Shown here: positions 1 to 11,500 of the stretch, one piece after another
Numbering within the stretch: position 1 is the stretch's first letter
How the letters are laid out: every line of letters begins with the position of its first letter
NCBI RefSeq assembly: GCF_041154745.1
Contig: NZ_AP031573.1
Coordinates: 2,604,001-2,668,000 of the forward strand
Reading direction: 5' to 3'
DNA length: 64,000 bases
DNA from: Flavobacterium sp. CFS9
GTDB lineage: Bacteria > Bacteroidota > Bacteroidia > Flavobacteriales > Flavobacteriaceae
The notes under the pieces: model-generated
The model's input: the letters and a program-made list of their open reading frames with translations, nothing else
Databases searched by the model: none
Told to the model about the DNA's origin: nothing
Position numbers and translations under genes: made by a program

Positions 1-710
1 GCTGTACAGGAGAAGTTTGGAATGAAACTGTAGCCGAACTTTCTAAAAATTACGAATGCCATATTTTTACTTTTGCCGGATTCGGAAATGTTCCTCCAAT
101 TGAAGGTCCTTGGTTGTCTGCAATAAAAAATCAGGTTGTCTCTTATGTCAATACTAAAAAACTAAAAAAAGCCACCTTAATAGGGCATAGTTTAGGAGGA
201 ACTCTAAGTTTGTGGCTGGCAGCCGAAGAAACAAATTTGTTCAAAAAAGTAATTCTAGTGGATGCTTTACCGGCGAGTGCGGCTCTCATGATTCCAAACT
301 ACAAAGGAGATGTCATTCCTTATGATAATCCGCAAAGCAAGATGATGCTGGCGATGGATCAAAAGGCTTTCAGCGCGATGAATTCTCAGGCAACGTCTTA
401 TATGTGTCTCAATAAAGAAAAGCAGAAAACAATCAACGAATGGATGAATGCCGCTGACCGAAAAACCTATGTATACGGTTATATCGATATGCTCAATTTG
501 GACTTGCGTAAAGAAATTGCCAAAATTAAAATCCCTGTAGTAATTTTAGCGGCGACTAATCCCGATCTTGCAACCGTACAAAATACCTATAAAGCGCAAT
601 ATGAAAATCTACCATCGGTTAAAATTTATTTTGCAGCAAACTCAGCTCATTTTGTAATGTACGATCAGCCGGAATGGTTTATGGAAAAAGTAAAATCAGA
701 AATACGTTAA
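1..710 (+). CDS. alpha/beta hydrolase (5' end missing)
   Basis: The reading frame is open from position 3 to a stop at 708-710, so the gene starts before the window. The first visible TTG (114) lies inside the fold and is not the real start. The protein shows the alpha/beta-hydrolase pattern: a nucleophile elbow GHSLGG with the catalytic Ser (about 184-201), an acid-bearing strand near AATNPD (about 547-564), and a late His in NSAHFVMYDQPEW (about 640-675). The usual lid region between them is helical. It is probably a serine esterase or related hydrolase; the substrate cannot be told. It ends one base before a sigma factor gene and is likely co-transcribed with it, but no functional link is shown. 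Confidence 0.85.
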   Translation, partial: CTGEVWNETVAELSKNYECHIFTFAGFGNVPPIEGPWLSAIKNQVVSYVNTKKLKKATLIGHSLGGTLSLWLAAEETNLFKKVILVDALPASAALMIPNYKGDVIPYDNPQSKMMLAMDQKAFSAMNSQATSYMCLNKEKQKTINEWMNAADRKTYVYGYIDMLNLDLRKEIAKIKIPVVILAATNPDLATVQNTYKAQYENLPSVKIYFAANSAHFVMYDQPEWFMEKVKSEIR

Positions 711-711
711 G

Positions 712-1206
712 GTGAATAAAAAAGAACAATTTAACGAGATATACGACAAGCATTACAACAAAGTGTTTCGTTTGTGCAAGGGGTATTTTTGTGGAGATAT
801 TGCATTGGCTTCTGATGCTGCTCAGGAAGTTTTCATCAAGGTTTGGGAGCATTTAGACACCTTCCGAAATGAATCGAGCATCAGTACCTGGATTTACAGG
901 ATCACTGTTAATACCTGTCTTCTTTACTTACGAAAATCTTCTGCCAAAAAAGAAATCAGAACTGATATAATGCCTAAGGTCGCTTCAGAAGTCTATTCGG
1001 ATGAAAAAGAAGAACAGCTGCAGCAAATGTATCAATGCATACAAAAGCTCGAAGAAACCAATAAGATGATCATTCTGATGATTTTAGACGGGATCGAATA
1101 TCCGGAAATATCAGATGTAATCGGGATTACGGAAGAAACGCTTCGGGTTAGAATTCATCGAATTAAAAAAAGTTTAACGCAATGTGTACAAAATGAAAAC
1201 ATTTGA
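712..1206 (+). CDS. RNA polymerase sigma factor, ECF (sigma-70) family
   Basis: A 164-residue protein of normal ECF length. Region 2 (about residues 8-75) has the typical DAAQEVFIKVWEHL and STWIYRITVNTCL blocks that bind core polymerase and the -10 element. Region 4 (about 105-155) has an HTH with YPEISDVIGITEETLRVRI. The start is GTG at 712, one base after the hydrolase stop; no ATG upstream is available in frame. The gene overlaps the start of the next gene, which encodes a membrane protein, the usual place for an anti-sigma factor. It would direct polymerase to a small regulon that cannot be identified from here. Confidence 0.93.
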   Translation: MNKKEQFNEIYDKHYNKVFRLCKGYFCGDIALASDAAQEVFIKVWEHLDTFRNESSISTWIYRITVNTCLLYLRKSSAKKEIRTDIMPKVASEVYSDEKEEQLQQMYQCIQKLEETNKMIILMILDGIEYPEISDVIGITEETLRVRIHRIKKSLTQCVQNENI

Positions 1207-1762
1207 AGATTTACAAAACATTTGGGATCAGCAAACAGCATCCGATATAAAACCAGCCGCCACTGATGTCATTGAAAAGGCAGAGGCACATACCAAAAAA
1301 ATAAAACGCAATCATTTGTGGACCAGAATGATTCTGAGTCTGACGGCAATCCTACTTATCGCTTATTACATTTGGGTGGGAGCCTACAAACAAACCGTTT
1401 TCAGTTTCGGATTGGGGATAATGATTACCATGCTGGCAGTTCGTATCGCTTTGGAGTGGATGAGCGCAAGAAAATTTGAGAACTTAAAGACAGACGTTCC
1501 TTTAATCGAATATAGCAGGCAGGCTCAGCAGTTTTATCAATGGAGAAAAAAAATCCATTACATTTTTACGCCCATAATTTATATGACTTATGTTGCCGGC
1601 TTTACCTTGCTTTTGCCCATTTTTAAAGAAAATTTCTCCAAAGGGTTTTATCTCTATATCCTCATTAGCGGATTTGGCTTTTTACTGTTTTTCGGACTAT
1701 TGTTAGTGAGAATTATAAAAAAGGAAGTAAAGCTTCTGGACTTTTTAAAAAACATCTCGTAA
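1193..1762 (+). CDS. four-helix membrane protein, possible anti-sigma factor
   Basis: A 189-residue protein with a soluble N-terminal region of about 40 residues (with FEDLQNIWDQQ), then two membrane helices (about residues 44-60 and 66-85), a charged loop, and two more helices (about 122-142 and 153-175). It has no recognisable enzymatic motif. The start at ATG 1193 overlaps the sigma gene by 14 bases; an ATG at 1184 is also possible. Its position right after an ECF sigma gene and the short cytoplasmic N-terminus suggest it holds the sigma factor at the membrane. This is inference from context: no zinc-finger anti-sigma motif (HxxxCxxC) is present. Confidence 0.7.
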   Translation: MKTFEDLQNIWDQQTASDIKPAATDVIEKAEAHTKKIKRNHLWTRMILSLTAILLIAYYIWVGAYKQTVFSFGLGIMITMLAVRIALEWMSARKFENLKTDVPLIEYSRQAQQFYQWRKKIHYIFTPIIYMTYVAGFTLLLPIFKENFSKGFYLYILISGFGFLLFFGLLLVRIIKKEVKLLDFLKNIS

Positions 1763-1950
1763 AAAGAGTATGGCAATTCAACTGGCGGATAACGAAGGGT
1801 GTTCACCACTAGTCCGACAAAGTAATGACTTAGAACCTGAAACCTGAAACTTGGAATTTAGGATTTGGAATTTGAGATTTAGGCTCTAGGATTTGGAATT
1901 TGTAATTTTTTATTTGAAATAGAACTGTTTTACAAACTAATTTCTTTGTC
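1763..1950. repeat. intergenic region with short degenerate direct repeats
   Basis: No gene is seen between 1763 and 1962. The stretch 1834-1915 is low complexity: two overlapping CCTGAAAC copies near 1836-1850 are followed by the 16-base word TAGGATTTGGAATTTG at 1859-1874 and again at 1887-1902, 28 bases apart. Such word-like A/T/G strings are common between Flavobacterium genes and may come from replication slippage. No strong terminator hairpin is visible. Confidence 0.5.
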
Positions 1951-1958
1951 TATCTTTG
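1951..1958 (+). promoter_or_regulatory. putative -7 element of ruvB (TATCTTTG)
   Basis: TATCTTTG matches the Bacteroidota -7 consensus TAnnTTTG. It ends only four bases before the ruvB ATG (1963), so a transcript from it would be leaderless or nearly so. No good -33 TTG is seen at the expected distance, which lowers confidence. Confidence 0.4.
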
Positions 1959-1962
1959 TAAA

Positions 1963-2994
1963 ATGAATGAAAACTTAGATCCCACTACAAAAGGGTACAA
2001 TCCGGAAGAATTAGATCTTGAAAAAAGATTGCGTCCGCTGTCATTTGATGATTTTGCCGGACAAGATCAGGTTTTAGAGAACCTAAAGATTTTCGTTGCT
2101 GCCGCTAATCAGCGTGGTGAAGCACTCGATCATGCTCTTTTTCACGGACCTCCGGGATTGGGTAAAACTACTTTGGCGAACATTCTGGCCAATGAGCTTG
2201 AAGTGGGGATCAAAATTACTTCAGGCCCTGTTTTGGACAAACCGGGAGATTTGGCGGGATTGCTGACCAATCTTGACGAAAGAGACGTTTTATTCATTGA
2301 TGAGATTCACCGTTTAAGCCCTGTTGTCGAAGAATATTTGTACTCGGCTATGGAGGATTTCAAAATCGATATTATGATCGAATCCGGACCCAATGCCAGA
2401 ACCGTACAGATCAATCTGAATCCTTTTACGCTGATAGGAGCTACCACGCGTTCCGGATTATTAACGGCCCCAATGAGAGCTCGTTTTGGAATTTCGTCCC
2501 GTTTACAATACTATACTACTGAACTTTTGACCACTATTGTTGAAAGAAGTTCTTCTATACTTAAAATGCCCATTTCACTGGACGCTGCTATCGAAATAGC
2601 CGGAAGAAGCCGTGGGACACCTCGTATTGCCAATGCATTACTGAGAAGAGTTCGTGATTTTGCACAGATAAAAGGAAATGGAACCATCGACATCGAAATT
2701 GCGCGTTATGCCTTAAAAGCATTAAATGTAGACGCGCATGGACTGGATGAAATGGATAACAAAATTTTACTGACCATTATCAATAAATTCAAAGGTGGTC
2801 CTGTAGGACTTTCGACTTTGGCAACTGCGGTATCAGAAAGCAGTGAAACCATTGAAGAAGTTTACGAACCTTTTTTAATTCAGGAGGGGTTTATTATGCG
2901 TACACCACGCGGACGTGAGGTTACGGATAAGGCTTACAAACACCTGGGGAAAATAAACACCAACATTCAGGGCGGATTGTTTGAATCCTATTAA
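1963..2994 (+). CDS. ruvB: Holliday junction branch migration ATPase RuvB
   Basis: A 343-residue AAA+ motor that drives branch migration of Holliday junctions together with RuvA (also in this window, at 43405) and feeds RuvC. The sequence shows Walker [10 protein letters not shown] (residues 62-70), Walker B with DEIH (113-116), the sensor/arginine-finger stretch [18 protein letters not shown] (about 160-177), and the C-terminal winged-helix DNA-binding domain with TPRGREVT near the end. Length and start agree with the family. The P450 gene starts two bases after the stop, suggesting read-through transcription. Confidence 0.98.
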   Translation: MNENLDPTTKGYNPEELDLEKRLRPLSFDDFAGQDQVLENLKIFVAAANQRGEALDHALFHGPPGLGKTTLANILANELEVGIKITSGPVLDKPGDLAGLLTNLDERDVLFIDEIHRLSPVVEEYLYSAMEDFKIDIMIESGPNARTVQINLNPFTLIGATTRSGLLTAPMRARFGISSRLQYYTTELLTTIVERSSSILKMPISLDAAIEIAGRSRGTPRIANALLRRVRDFAQIKGNGTIDIEIARYALKALNVDAHGLDEMDNKILLTIINKFKGGPVGLSTLATAVSESSETIEEVYEPFLIQEGFIMRTPRGREVTDKAYKHLGKINTNIQGGLFESY

Positions 2995-2996
2995 AC

Positions 2997-4343
2997 ATGT
3001 CTGAAAATAAAAAATACAAGTACCCGAACAAGCTTTCTATCGTCAGGTTCTTTTTAGATGCCGAAGGAGTGCGCAGAAATCCAATTCCGTATCATAAAAG
3101 ATATTTTGATCAGTTTGGAGACTCTTTTTCGCTTCAGATAGGACGTTCGAAACACTTGATTTTATCACGTGACAATGAGATTGCCCAGCATATTTTGCAG
3201 AAGAATCAAAGGAACTATCACAAATCTAAATTTCAGTCCGTTTACCTTTCAAAATATTTAGGAAAAGGACTTTTAACCGTTGACGGTGATTTTTGGCTGA
3301 AGCAAAGACGACTCATTCAGCCGGCTTTTCATAAACAAAAGATGAATCAGCTGGTGGAGAATATGAACGATACAATCGTTTCAGAATTAAAGGAATTGGA
3401 GGAAGATAAGTTTATTGATCTCTTTCCTGTGATGAGTGAGTTGGCATTTAATGTAGTGGCGAAATCACTGTTTCATCTTTCGATTTCGGAAGAGAAATTA
3501 AATCGGATCAAATACATCATCGAAGAAGTTCAGCATTTTTTGATCAAAGAAATTCGGCTTCCGCATAAAGCATGGTGGTTTTCTGTGAGTGGTCAGGTGG
3601 CAAAACATTTGGAACTGGCTGAGGAAAACAATCGAATCATTCAGGAAATTATCGACGAGCGCACCACTTCGGGTGAGCCCGTAAACGATTTGCTTCAGCT
3701 GCTTTTAGAAACACGTTACGAAGATACCGGTGAAGGAATGTCGGTCAAACAACTGATTGATGAAATTAAAATTCTTTTTATTGCCGGACATGAAACCAGT
3801 GCCAATGCCTTAACTTTTACACTATATCTTTTGGGAAGAAATCCGGAGATTCAGCAGAAAGTATTGGATGAAATTCTGGAGATCGAATCTCAAACGGAGA
3901 ATGTAGTCGAACAATTGCAGAAAATGACTTATTTGAATGCCGTTATCAATGAAGCGATGCGTTTGTATCCGCCAGCGTGGATTACAGACCGACAAAATGT
4001 GGAAGACGATATTATTGGGCAGTATCATTTAAAAAAGGGAACACTAATTGGAGTTTCTTTTTATGAGCTGCACCGAAATCCTAAATACTGGGAAAATCCC
4101 GAAGAATTTATCCCTGAGCGTTTTCTTGGAGAGCAAAAGAAACACTCGATGCAATATTTTTATCCTTTCGGAGCCGGGCCAAGAATGTGTATCGGAGCGG
4201 GTTTTGCAATCTATGAAATGTGCCTTACTGTGGCTCATGTTGTGAAAAAATATGCAATTAAATCGGAGACTGATGTTGTTCAATTCAATCCGTTAATTAC
4301 TTTAAAACCTGTTGGAATAGAAGTTTTATTCTCTAAAAGATGA
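2997..4343 (+). CDS. cytochrome P450
   Basis: A 448-residue soluble-type P450 monooxygenase without an N-terminal membrane anchor. It has the I-helix oxygen-activation motif AGHETS (residues 263-268, acid-alcohol pair E266/T267), the K-helix ExxR (E319, R322), a meander region with PERF, and the heme-binding loop [12 protein letters not shown] with the cysteine thiolate ligand at residue 398. It would hydroxylate or epoxidise a hydrophobic substrate with electrons from a separate ferredoxin or flavodoxin partner; none is encoded nearby. The start codon is two bases after ruvB, and the stop overlaps the queG start. The substrate is unknown, and its placement between two nucleic-acid genes does not help. 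Confidence 0.95.
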   Translation: MSENKKYKYPNKLSIVRFFLDAEGVRRNPIPYHKRYFDQFGDSFSLQIGRSKHLILSRDNEIAQHILQKNQRNYHKSKFQSVYLSKYLGKGLLTVDGDFWLKQRRLIQPAFHKQKMNQLVENMNDTIVSELKELEEDKFIDLFPVMSELAFNVVAKSLFHLSISEEKLNRIKYIIEEVQHFLIKEIRLPHKAWWFSVSGQVAKHLELAEENNRIIQEIIDERTTSGEPVNDLLQLLLETRYEDTGEGMSVKQLIDEIKILFIAGHETSANALTFTLYLLGRNPEIQQKVLDEILEIESQTENVVEQLQKMTYLNAVINEAMRLYPPAWITDRQNVEDDIIGQYHLKKGTLIGVSFYELHRNPKYWENPEEFIPERFLGEQKKHSMQYFYPFGAGPRMCIGAGFAIYEMCLTVAHVVKKYAIKSETDVVQFNPLITLKPVGIEVLFSKR

Positions 4344-5266
4344 CAATCAATTCTAAAGAGACCTATTCAAAATTCATAAAAGCTGAAGCCAAAAGGCTTG
4401 GGTTTCTTTCTTGCGGAATATCCAAGGCAGGATTTCTGGAAGAGGAGGCACCACGTCTTGAAAAATGGTTAAACAACAACCATCATGGGCAGATGGCGTA
4501 TATGGAGAACTACTTTGATAAACGTCTGGATCCTAATTTATTAGTAGATGATGCCAAGAGTGTAGTGTCACTTTTACTCAATTATTACCCAACAGAAATC
4601 CAGACGGAGGAAAGTTTTAAAATTTCGAAATATGCCTACGGTCAGGATTATCATTTTGTCATTAAAGAAAAACTAAAAGAATTTTTACATTCGATTCAGG
4701 AAAATATCGGAGAAGTATCCGGCCGTGCTTTTGTAGATTCGGCACCTGTTTTAGATAGGGCCTGGGCAGCAAAAAGCGGACTGGGCTGGATTGGTAAAAG
4801 CGGTAACCTGCTGACTCAAAAAGTAGGCTCTTTTTATTTCATTGCCGAACTTATTCTGGATTTAGATTTAGAGTACGACCACGCTACAACCGATCATTGC
4901 GGATCCTGTACCGCCTGTATTGATGCCTGTCCCACACAGGCGATAGTGGCTCCTTATGTAGTAGACGGGAGTAAATGCATCTCGTATTACACTATCGAAC
5001 TCAAAGAAAACATACCTGCCGAAATGAAAGGCAAGTTTGATGAATGGATGTTTGGCTGTGATACCTGTCAGGATGTTTGTCCGTGGAACCGGTTCTCAAA
5101 GCCGCATTCCGAACCTTTATTCAATCCCAATCCGGAATTACTTTCTTTTTCTAAAAAGGATTGGATCGAAATTACCGAAGAAACTTTTCGGTTAGTTTTT
5201 AAAAATTCTCCTATCAAAAGAACCAAATTTGATGGCTTAAAACGCAATATTCTCTTTCTTGAGTAA
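4340..5266 (+). CDS. queG: epoxyqueuosine reductase QueG
   Basis: A 308-residue iron-sulfur and cobalamin enzyme catalysing the last step of queuosine synthesis, reduction of epoxyqueuosine to queuosine in the anticodon of GUN tRNAs. Two ferredoxin-type clusters are visible: [12 protein letters not shown] and a second set in [12 protein letters not shown]. The N-terminal DUF1730-type region contains the conserved [12 protein letters not shown] and GWIGKSG segments. Length fits the shorter QueG form without a C-terminal HEAT-repeat extension. The ATG overlaps the P450 stop (ATGA at 4340-4343), which indicates translational coupling; the pairing looks like operon packing rather than a shared pathway. 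Confidence 0.95.
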   Translation: MTINSKETYSKFIKAEAKRLGFLSCGISKAGFLEEEAPRLEKWLNNNHHGQMAYMENYFDKRLDPNLLVDDAKSVVSLLLNYYPTEIQTEESFKISKYAYGQDYHFVIKEKLKEFLHSIQENIGEVSGRAFVDSAPVLDRAWAAKSGLGWIGKSGNLLTQKVGSFYFIAELILDLDLEYDHATTDHCGSCTACIDACPTQAIVAPYVVDGSKCISYYTIELKENIPAEMKGKFDEWMFGCDTCQDVCPWNRFSKPHSEPLFNPNPELLSFSKKDWIEITEETFRLVFKNSPIKRTKFDGLKRNILFLE

Positions 5267-5271
5267 AACTA

Positions 5272-5301
5272 AAAACAGGATGTATTTTGTCTTGTTTTTT
5301 T
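5272..5301 (+). terminator. possible weak intrinsic terminator after queG
   Basis: A 7-bp stem with one G-U pair (AACAGGA ... TCTTGTT) is followed by a run of T residues (5295-5301). It lies just after queG and before the long non-coding upstream region of the first giant gene. Confidence 0.4.
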
Positions 5302-5446
5302 GTTTTATTAATGATTTTGGATGTTTTTGTTTGGTTTTTTCATATTAACAAAAGCTTTAAAAAGATGTAATTTGCTGTAAATCAATGGAATAAATTATTG
5401 TAAAGCCTTGTTTTTGTAACTACTTAATAATCAGTGCGTTTATTTC

Positions 5447-5474
5447 TTGGATAAGCTTTTTTTTATTAAATTTG
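5447..5474 (+). promoter_or_regulatory. putative promoter of the first giant surface protein gene
   Basis: TTG at 5447-5449 and TAAATTTG at 5467-5474, 17 bases apart, match the Bacteroidota -33/-7 pattern (TTG, TAnnTTTG). A transcript would have a leader of about 55 bases before ATG 5536. The rest of the 5267-5535 gap is AT-rich without other clear structure. Confidence 0.5.
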
Positions 5475-5535
5475 TGTTAAGTCGCCCCAACGTTTTACTG
5501 TTATTTCTTTGTTTTTAATTCAAAAATTTAAATTT

Positions 5536-8500
5536 ATGAAATTAAATTACTCTGATAAATTACATAAAGGACTAAATAAAACGCTTTTCTTTTTTTTATT
5601 TGTACTTCCCGTTTATACTTTTTCGCAGAATTGTACTGTAAACGCAAATGCAGACAGAACAATTTGTCCGGGTGGAGCAACCTCTTTACCACCGGATCAG
5701 TTTTATTTACTGGGGACGGCCAATACGGCACCGGGGACTAATTTTATAAATGCTCCGAAATGGAGCCAGATAGGAGGACCAGCTGTACAAATTGATGATC
5801 CGAACGCATTGCAGGTCTTGGTAAAGGGAGCGGTTCCCGGAAACAGTTATACTTTTAGATTAACGGCTAAATGTGGTGACGATTCAACCATATTTGATGA
5901 TGTTGTAGTAACGGTTTCGCCACTTACAGCTGCAAATGCGGGACCGGATCAAACCTATTGCCAGGGAACCTATCCACTTAGCGGAAATGCAGTTGGAGGA
6001 ACAGAAACTGGAACCTGGAGTATTGTAGGGAATAACGGTGCCGGAGTTACCATTAACAGTCCAAACTCTCCCACCAGTACTATTTCAGTTTCCGGAAATA
6101 GTTCCGGTTCAACCACTTTAAGATGGACGATAACAAATGGATCCTGTACTTCAACTGATGACGTAATTATTTCGAGTTTAGGAGGAAGAATGCCTGTTAC
6201 CGCAGGAGCTGACATTACGCTTTCAAACTGTTATTCTGCTACTCAGACGGTTACTCTTAATGGAAGTTTTGGCGGAAATACACCGGGACAGCAGCAAGGT
6301 ACCTGGACAGTTGTTTCAGGACCAAGCATTCCAAATTTTACAAATGCCAATCAAAATGATACCTCAGTAACCGGTCTGTTTGAAGGGACCTATGTTTTTA
6401 GATGGACTGTTGCCGGAACCTGTGCCAATGGAGTGGATGAAGTAACTGTAGTAGTACCGCCACCAACAGCCGATGTTACAAATGTTACCGGTTCTACCGC
6501 TTTTTTTTGTGACGGGCGAACCTCAACGATTCTTCAGGGAACCATACCCAGATATGTAAATGAAAGTGTACAGTGGACGCAAACCGGAGGCCCGACAGCA
6601 GTAATTCAAAATCCGACTTCTTCTACGACGCTGGTATCGGGAATGACGGCATTAGGAACTTATACTTTTTTGTATACACTGACGAATAGTGTAACCAATT
6701 GCGTGACATCGGCAAATTATGTGGTTGTTTTAGAGGATATCATATCCATTTCAGGAGGTCCGGATCAGGTTTTGGGCTGTAATGATTCTGAGGCTGTACT
6801 TCCGATCACCTTTACGGGTAACGGGCAAATGAGCTGGCAGATCGTATCAGGACCCAATATCAATCCCGTTCTTAATCCGCCCTATCCTTCGTTCCCGACA
6901 GCTCCTGTGAATTTTTCAGGAAACAGTCTTACGATTAGTCAATTGACTTTTGCAGGAACTTATGTGGTTCGTTTAATTAAAGCACCAAATCAGGGAAGTC
7001 AGTGTGAAACTGTTTATGATAATGTGACCTTGGTTGTATCTGCGACTCCCACCACTTCGAGTGCGGGAACGATGCAGATAGTGCCTTGTAACTCAACTTC
7101 CGGAACATTGGCGGGAAATCTCGTCGTTCGGGGGAAAGGAAAATGGTCGCAGATTTCAGGACCCAGTACTGTGACCTTCTCTGATGTCAATAGCCCGACT
7201 ACAACAGTGTCTCCCTTAATTAATGGGGCATATAAATTCAGATGGACCATTTCCGGAGGAGAAGCCTGTGAGGTCTCTCAAAGCACTTCTGAGGTTTTGG
7301 TATCCAGTGCTGCTCCTACAGATGCTAATGCCGGACCAGATCAGGCAGTTTGTTTTGGAGCAAAAGTTCAATTACAAGGGAATGCCATACAGAACAGCGA
7401 AAATGGTACATGGACCGTTTCTCCCAGTGCAGGGGTAATTATCAGCGATCCGGGTGATCCAAACACCAGAGTGAGCGGATTGGCTGCCAATACAACGTAT
7501 ACTTTTACCTGGACTATTGCAAACGGCTGCGGTACATCGGCAGATACCGTTGATGTTGTAACCAATGGCACAGAAGGAGCGGATGCCGATGCAGGAGCTG
7601 CTCAATGTTTTCCAACAGGTACGGGCACGATTACCTTAAACGGAAATGATCCTGCTCCCGGAACAGGTCTTTGGACTCAGACGGCAGGAACAGCAGTAAC
7701 CATTACAAATCCAACACAATATAATACCACAGTAACAGGACTAAGTGACGGAGATTATACTTTTAAATGGACCGTTAGTAATGTGGGCTGTGCTGACGGT
7801 GAAGACAGTGTAGGGATCACCATAGCGCCTGATATTACTGTAGCACAGGCAGGTCCCGGTCAAAGGCTGTGTACTAATACCACAACAGTAACAGGAAATG
7901 TTCCGGCTTCCGGAGAAAGCGGTCTATGGGAATTGGTTAGCGGAGGAGACGGACCTGTTATTACCAATCCGACCAGTCCGAGTACTACAATCACGGGACT
8001 GACTCCGGGTTCATGGGTGTTCAAATGGACCATTTCACGAGGATTCTGTGCGAGTACTTCAGATACGGTACAACTTAATGTTGATGAAGGCCCTTCACCG
8101 GCAATCGCAGGACCGGATCAAACGGTTTGTAATCAAAATTCGGTTACTCTCGGAGCGGCTCCTCCGGTGATTGGCAATGGAATATGGTCGTTGGTCAGCG
8201 GACCAAATTCGCCTGTATTTTCAGATGCAAGAGCTGCTAATTCAACTTTATCCGGATTGATAACGGGAGAATATATTTTAGAATGGACCACCTCTACGGG
8301 AATAAATTGCCCGACAAATCAGGATCAGATGACTGTAAAAGTAACGGAAGTTGCAACAGCGGGTTCTGATTATGCCACCTGCTTAGAGGGACCTTTATAT
8401 TTAACGGGTAATACTAACAGTACAGGAACCTGGACTTATGTTTCCGGAGGAGCAGGAGCACCAACGATTACCACAACCAGCAACAATAGCGCGGCGATAA

Positions 8501-11500
8501 CCAATTTAATACCGGGTGTTTATGTGTTTCGATATACCATTGCGGCACAAGGTCTTTGTCCTGAAACGTCAGATGATATTCAGGTAACGGTAAACGGTCA
8601 GATTACAACACCTCCAAATGCGGGGCCTAATCAGGAATTTTGTGATGTAGGTGCAGGAGGATTTCAGCTGGCAGCTTCGACACCTGATCCCGGAACGACC
8701 GGAAAATGGACGGTATTATTTGGCCCGGGAACAGGCTCTTTTGTAAATGATACCGATCCCAACACGATGTTTATCAATCCGGGTTATGGTTTTTATGTGT
8801 TTAACTGGACCGTTAGTTCAGGAACCTGTAGTGAATCGGATCAGATTAGAATAGAGAATTCAGAACCGCCTTCACCGGCCATTGCGGGTGGTGATAAAAG
8901 TATTTGCGGATCTGTGACAGATCTTACGGCAATCCCGCCACTGGCAGGAGTGGGAAAATGGGCTCAGGTTTCCGGACCAACTACAGCAGTATTCAGCTCC
9001 GATATTATGCCAACCACTACGGTTAGTAATCTGACACAAACAGGGGGGGTATATGTTTTCAGCTGGACCGTTAGCAATGGAGCGCTTTGTCCTTCTAATA
9101 CCGATACAGTTCAAATTACGGTTACAGCAGATTTAACAGTTCCAAATGCCGGACCTGATCAGACGATTTGTCAATCGGGTAGTGCAACTTTAGCGGCCAA
9201 TGTTATTACTGTTGGAACAGGCCAGTGGTCAAGAACCAGTGGACCTGCAGGAGTTTTTTCTGATACTTCGAGTCCGACTTCTGCCTTTACGCCAAGTGCT
9301 GCGGGAACTTATGTTTTGAGATGGACAGCCACAAATCTTAGCTGTCAGTTTTTTGATGAGATGACTTTAACGGTTAATCCTTTGCCATCCACTTCAAATG
9401 CAGGATCTCCAATTAGTATCTGTGAATTTCAAACGCTAACGCTGGCAGCCAATACACCAACAATAGGAACGGGTTTATGGACACAAGTTTCAGGGCCGGT
9501 AACAGTAGGCTTTGCCGATGCAACTTCGCCAACAACAACTGTTCTGGGAACACAGGCAGGCAATTATGTTTTTAGATGGACGATTACAAGCGGAGTGTGT
9601 CCGCCAAGTTCGAGTAATGTTTCGGTAACTGTAAATGCATTGCCGCCATTAGCAAACGCAGGAGCGGATCAGACGATTTGTAATACGGGAACGGCAACCT
9701 TAAACGGAAACAATCCGGTAACGGGAACAGGAGTCTGGACTTTTGTAACAAATCCAGGCAGTACGGCAGTAATCGCCAATCCAAATGCTTTTAATACTAC
9801 GGTAACGAATATATCAGTAGGAACAACACGATTGAAATGGACAATCAGTAACGGTTCCTGTAATGCTTATGAAGATGAAGTCAATATAATACGACCTTCC
9901 GATTTAGTTCTTCCGGCATTAACGAGTGACACCACCATTTGTGAAGGAGGTACTGCAACTTTTACGGCCAGTCCAACCGGAAGTATAGCACCTTATACCT
10001 ATCAATGGCAAACTTCTGCCAATGGAGTGACAGGCTGGGCTGATATTTCAGGACAAACGAATGCTTCTCTTACGACGAATAGTGCCTTAACAATCGGAGA
10101 ATATTATTTCAGAGTGATGGTTTCGAGTACTTGTACACAGGTTACGAGTAATGTGGCCAAACTCACTATTGTTGCAGACCCTGTTGTTACCACTCAGCCA
10201 ATAGGAAATACAATATGTTCAGGAAATACACATACGATGACAGTCGCTGCGACAACAACCAATACAGCTGCAGGAACGATTGGGTATCAATGGCAAAGTT
10301 CGGTAAACGGAACTTCGGGCTGGACTAATGTTTCAGGAGGAAGCGGAGCCAATACAGCAACTTATACTACAGCAGCCTTAACATCAAATTTATATTTTAG
10401 AGCACAAATTACACAATCGGGAAGCGGCTGTGAGGCTTTTTCAAATGCCGCATTGGTTAATGTTGCCCGAATTACAACGCAACCGGCCACTCCGGCAGCT
10501 ATTTGCGTAGGCGGAATTGTAAACATGACAATTGCTGCCACGTTAGACGGAGGCGCGGGAACGCTTAGTTATCAATGGCAAAGTAATCCCGGTTCAGGTT
10601 TTGTAAATGAAACCAATGCAACGGCAACAACTGCCAATTTTACTTCTGATGTTTTAAATACGACCACACAGTTCAGATGTCTCGTGACCTCATCCACAAC
10701 CAATTGTGTATTGATTTCAAACACGGTTACAGCAACTGTAGTCGCGGATCCTGCCATATCCGTTCAGCCAACAGGCGGGATTGTCTGCTCAGGCGGGGCA
10801 TTTAACTTATCGGTTACCGGAACAGGCGGAACTCCGTCTTTAAATTATCAATGGTACAGCAGTTCAGACAATATAAGTTTTGCACAAATATCCGGTGCGA
10901 CTTCCAGTACTTATACCACTCCTGCATTAACACAGGATACTTATTATCGTGTAGATGTTTCGGCTACCGGAAACGGTTGTGGTCTGGTATCTTCCAATAG
11001 CGTATTAGTAGATGTAATTCCTGATCCCGTTGTAAATCTGCAGCCTGTTGGAAATACCATCTGTTCCGGAGCAACACATACTATGACAGTAGCAGCTTCG
11101 GGAGATCCTTTGGGAGGAGCTTTGGTTTATCAATGGGAAAGATCTCCAAACGGTACAACAGGCTGGGCCAATGCACCTGGCGGAAGCGGAGCCACAACAG
11201 CCTCTTACACCACCGGAGCATTAACGTCTACTTTTTATTACAGAGTCAGAGTGACACAATCGCCTAATGGCTGCGAAGTTTATTCGAATGCAGTACCGGT
11301 ATTTGTGGCAACAATCACGACCCAGCCAGTCACTCCGGCAGCTATTTGTGTGGGAGGAATTGTAAATATCAGTATTTCGGCTTCATTAAACGGAGGTACA
11401 GGAACTCTTAGCTATCAGTGGCAAAGTAATTCAGGCTCAGGTTTCGTGAATGAAACCAATGCAACGGCAACTACGGCTAATTTTACTTCAGATGCATTGA

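Noticed and set aside
5509..5535. Upstream TTG start for giant gene 1
   Set aside because: The ATG at 5536 gives a standard signal peptide; the TTG adds a hydrophobic, unusual extension.
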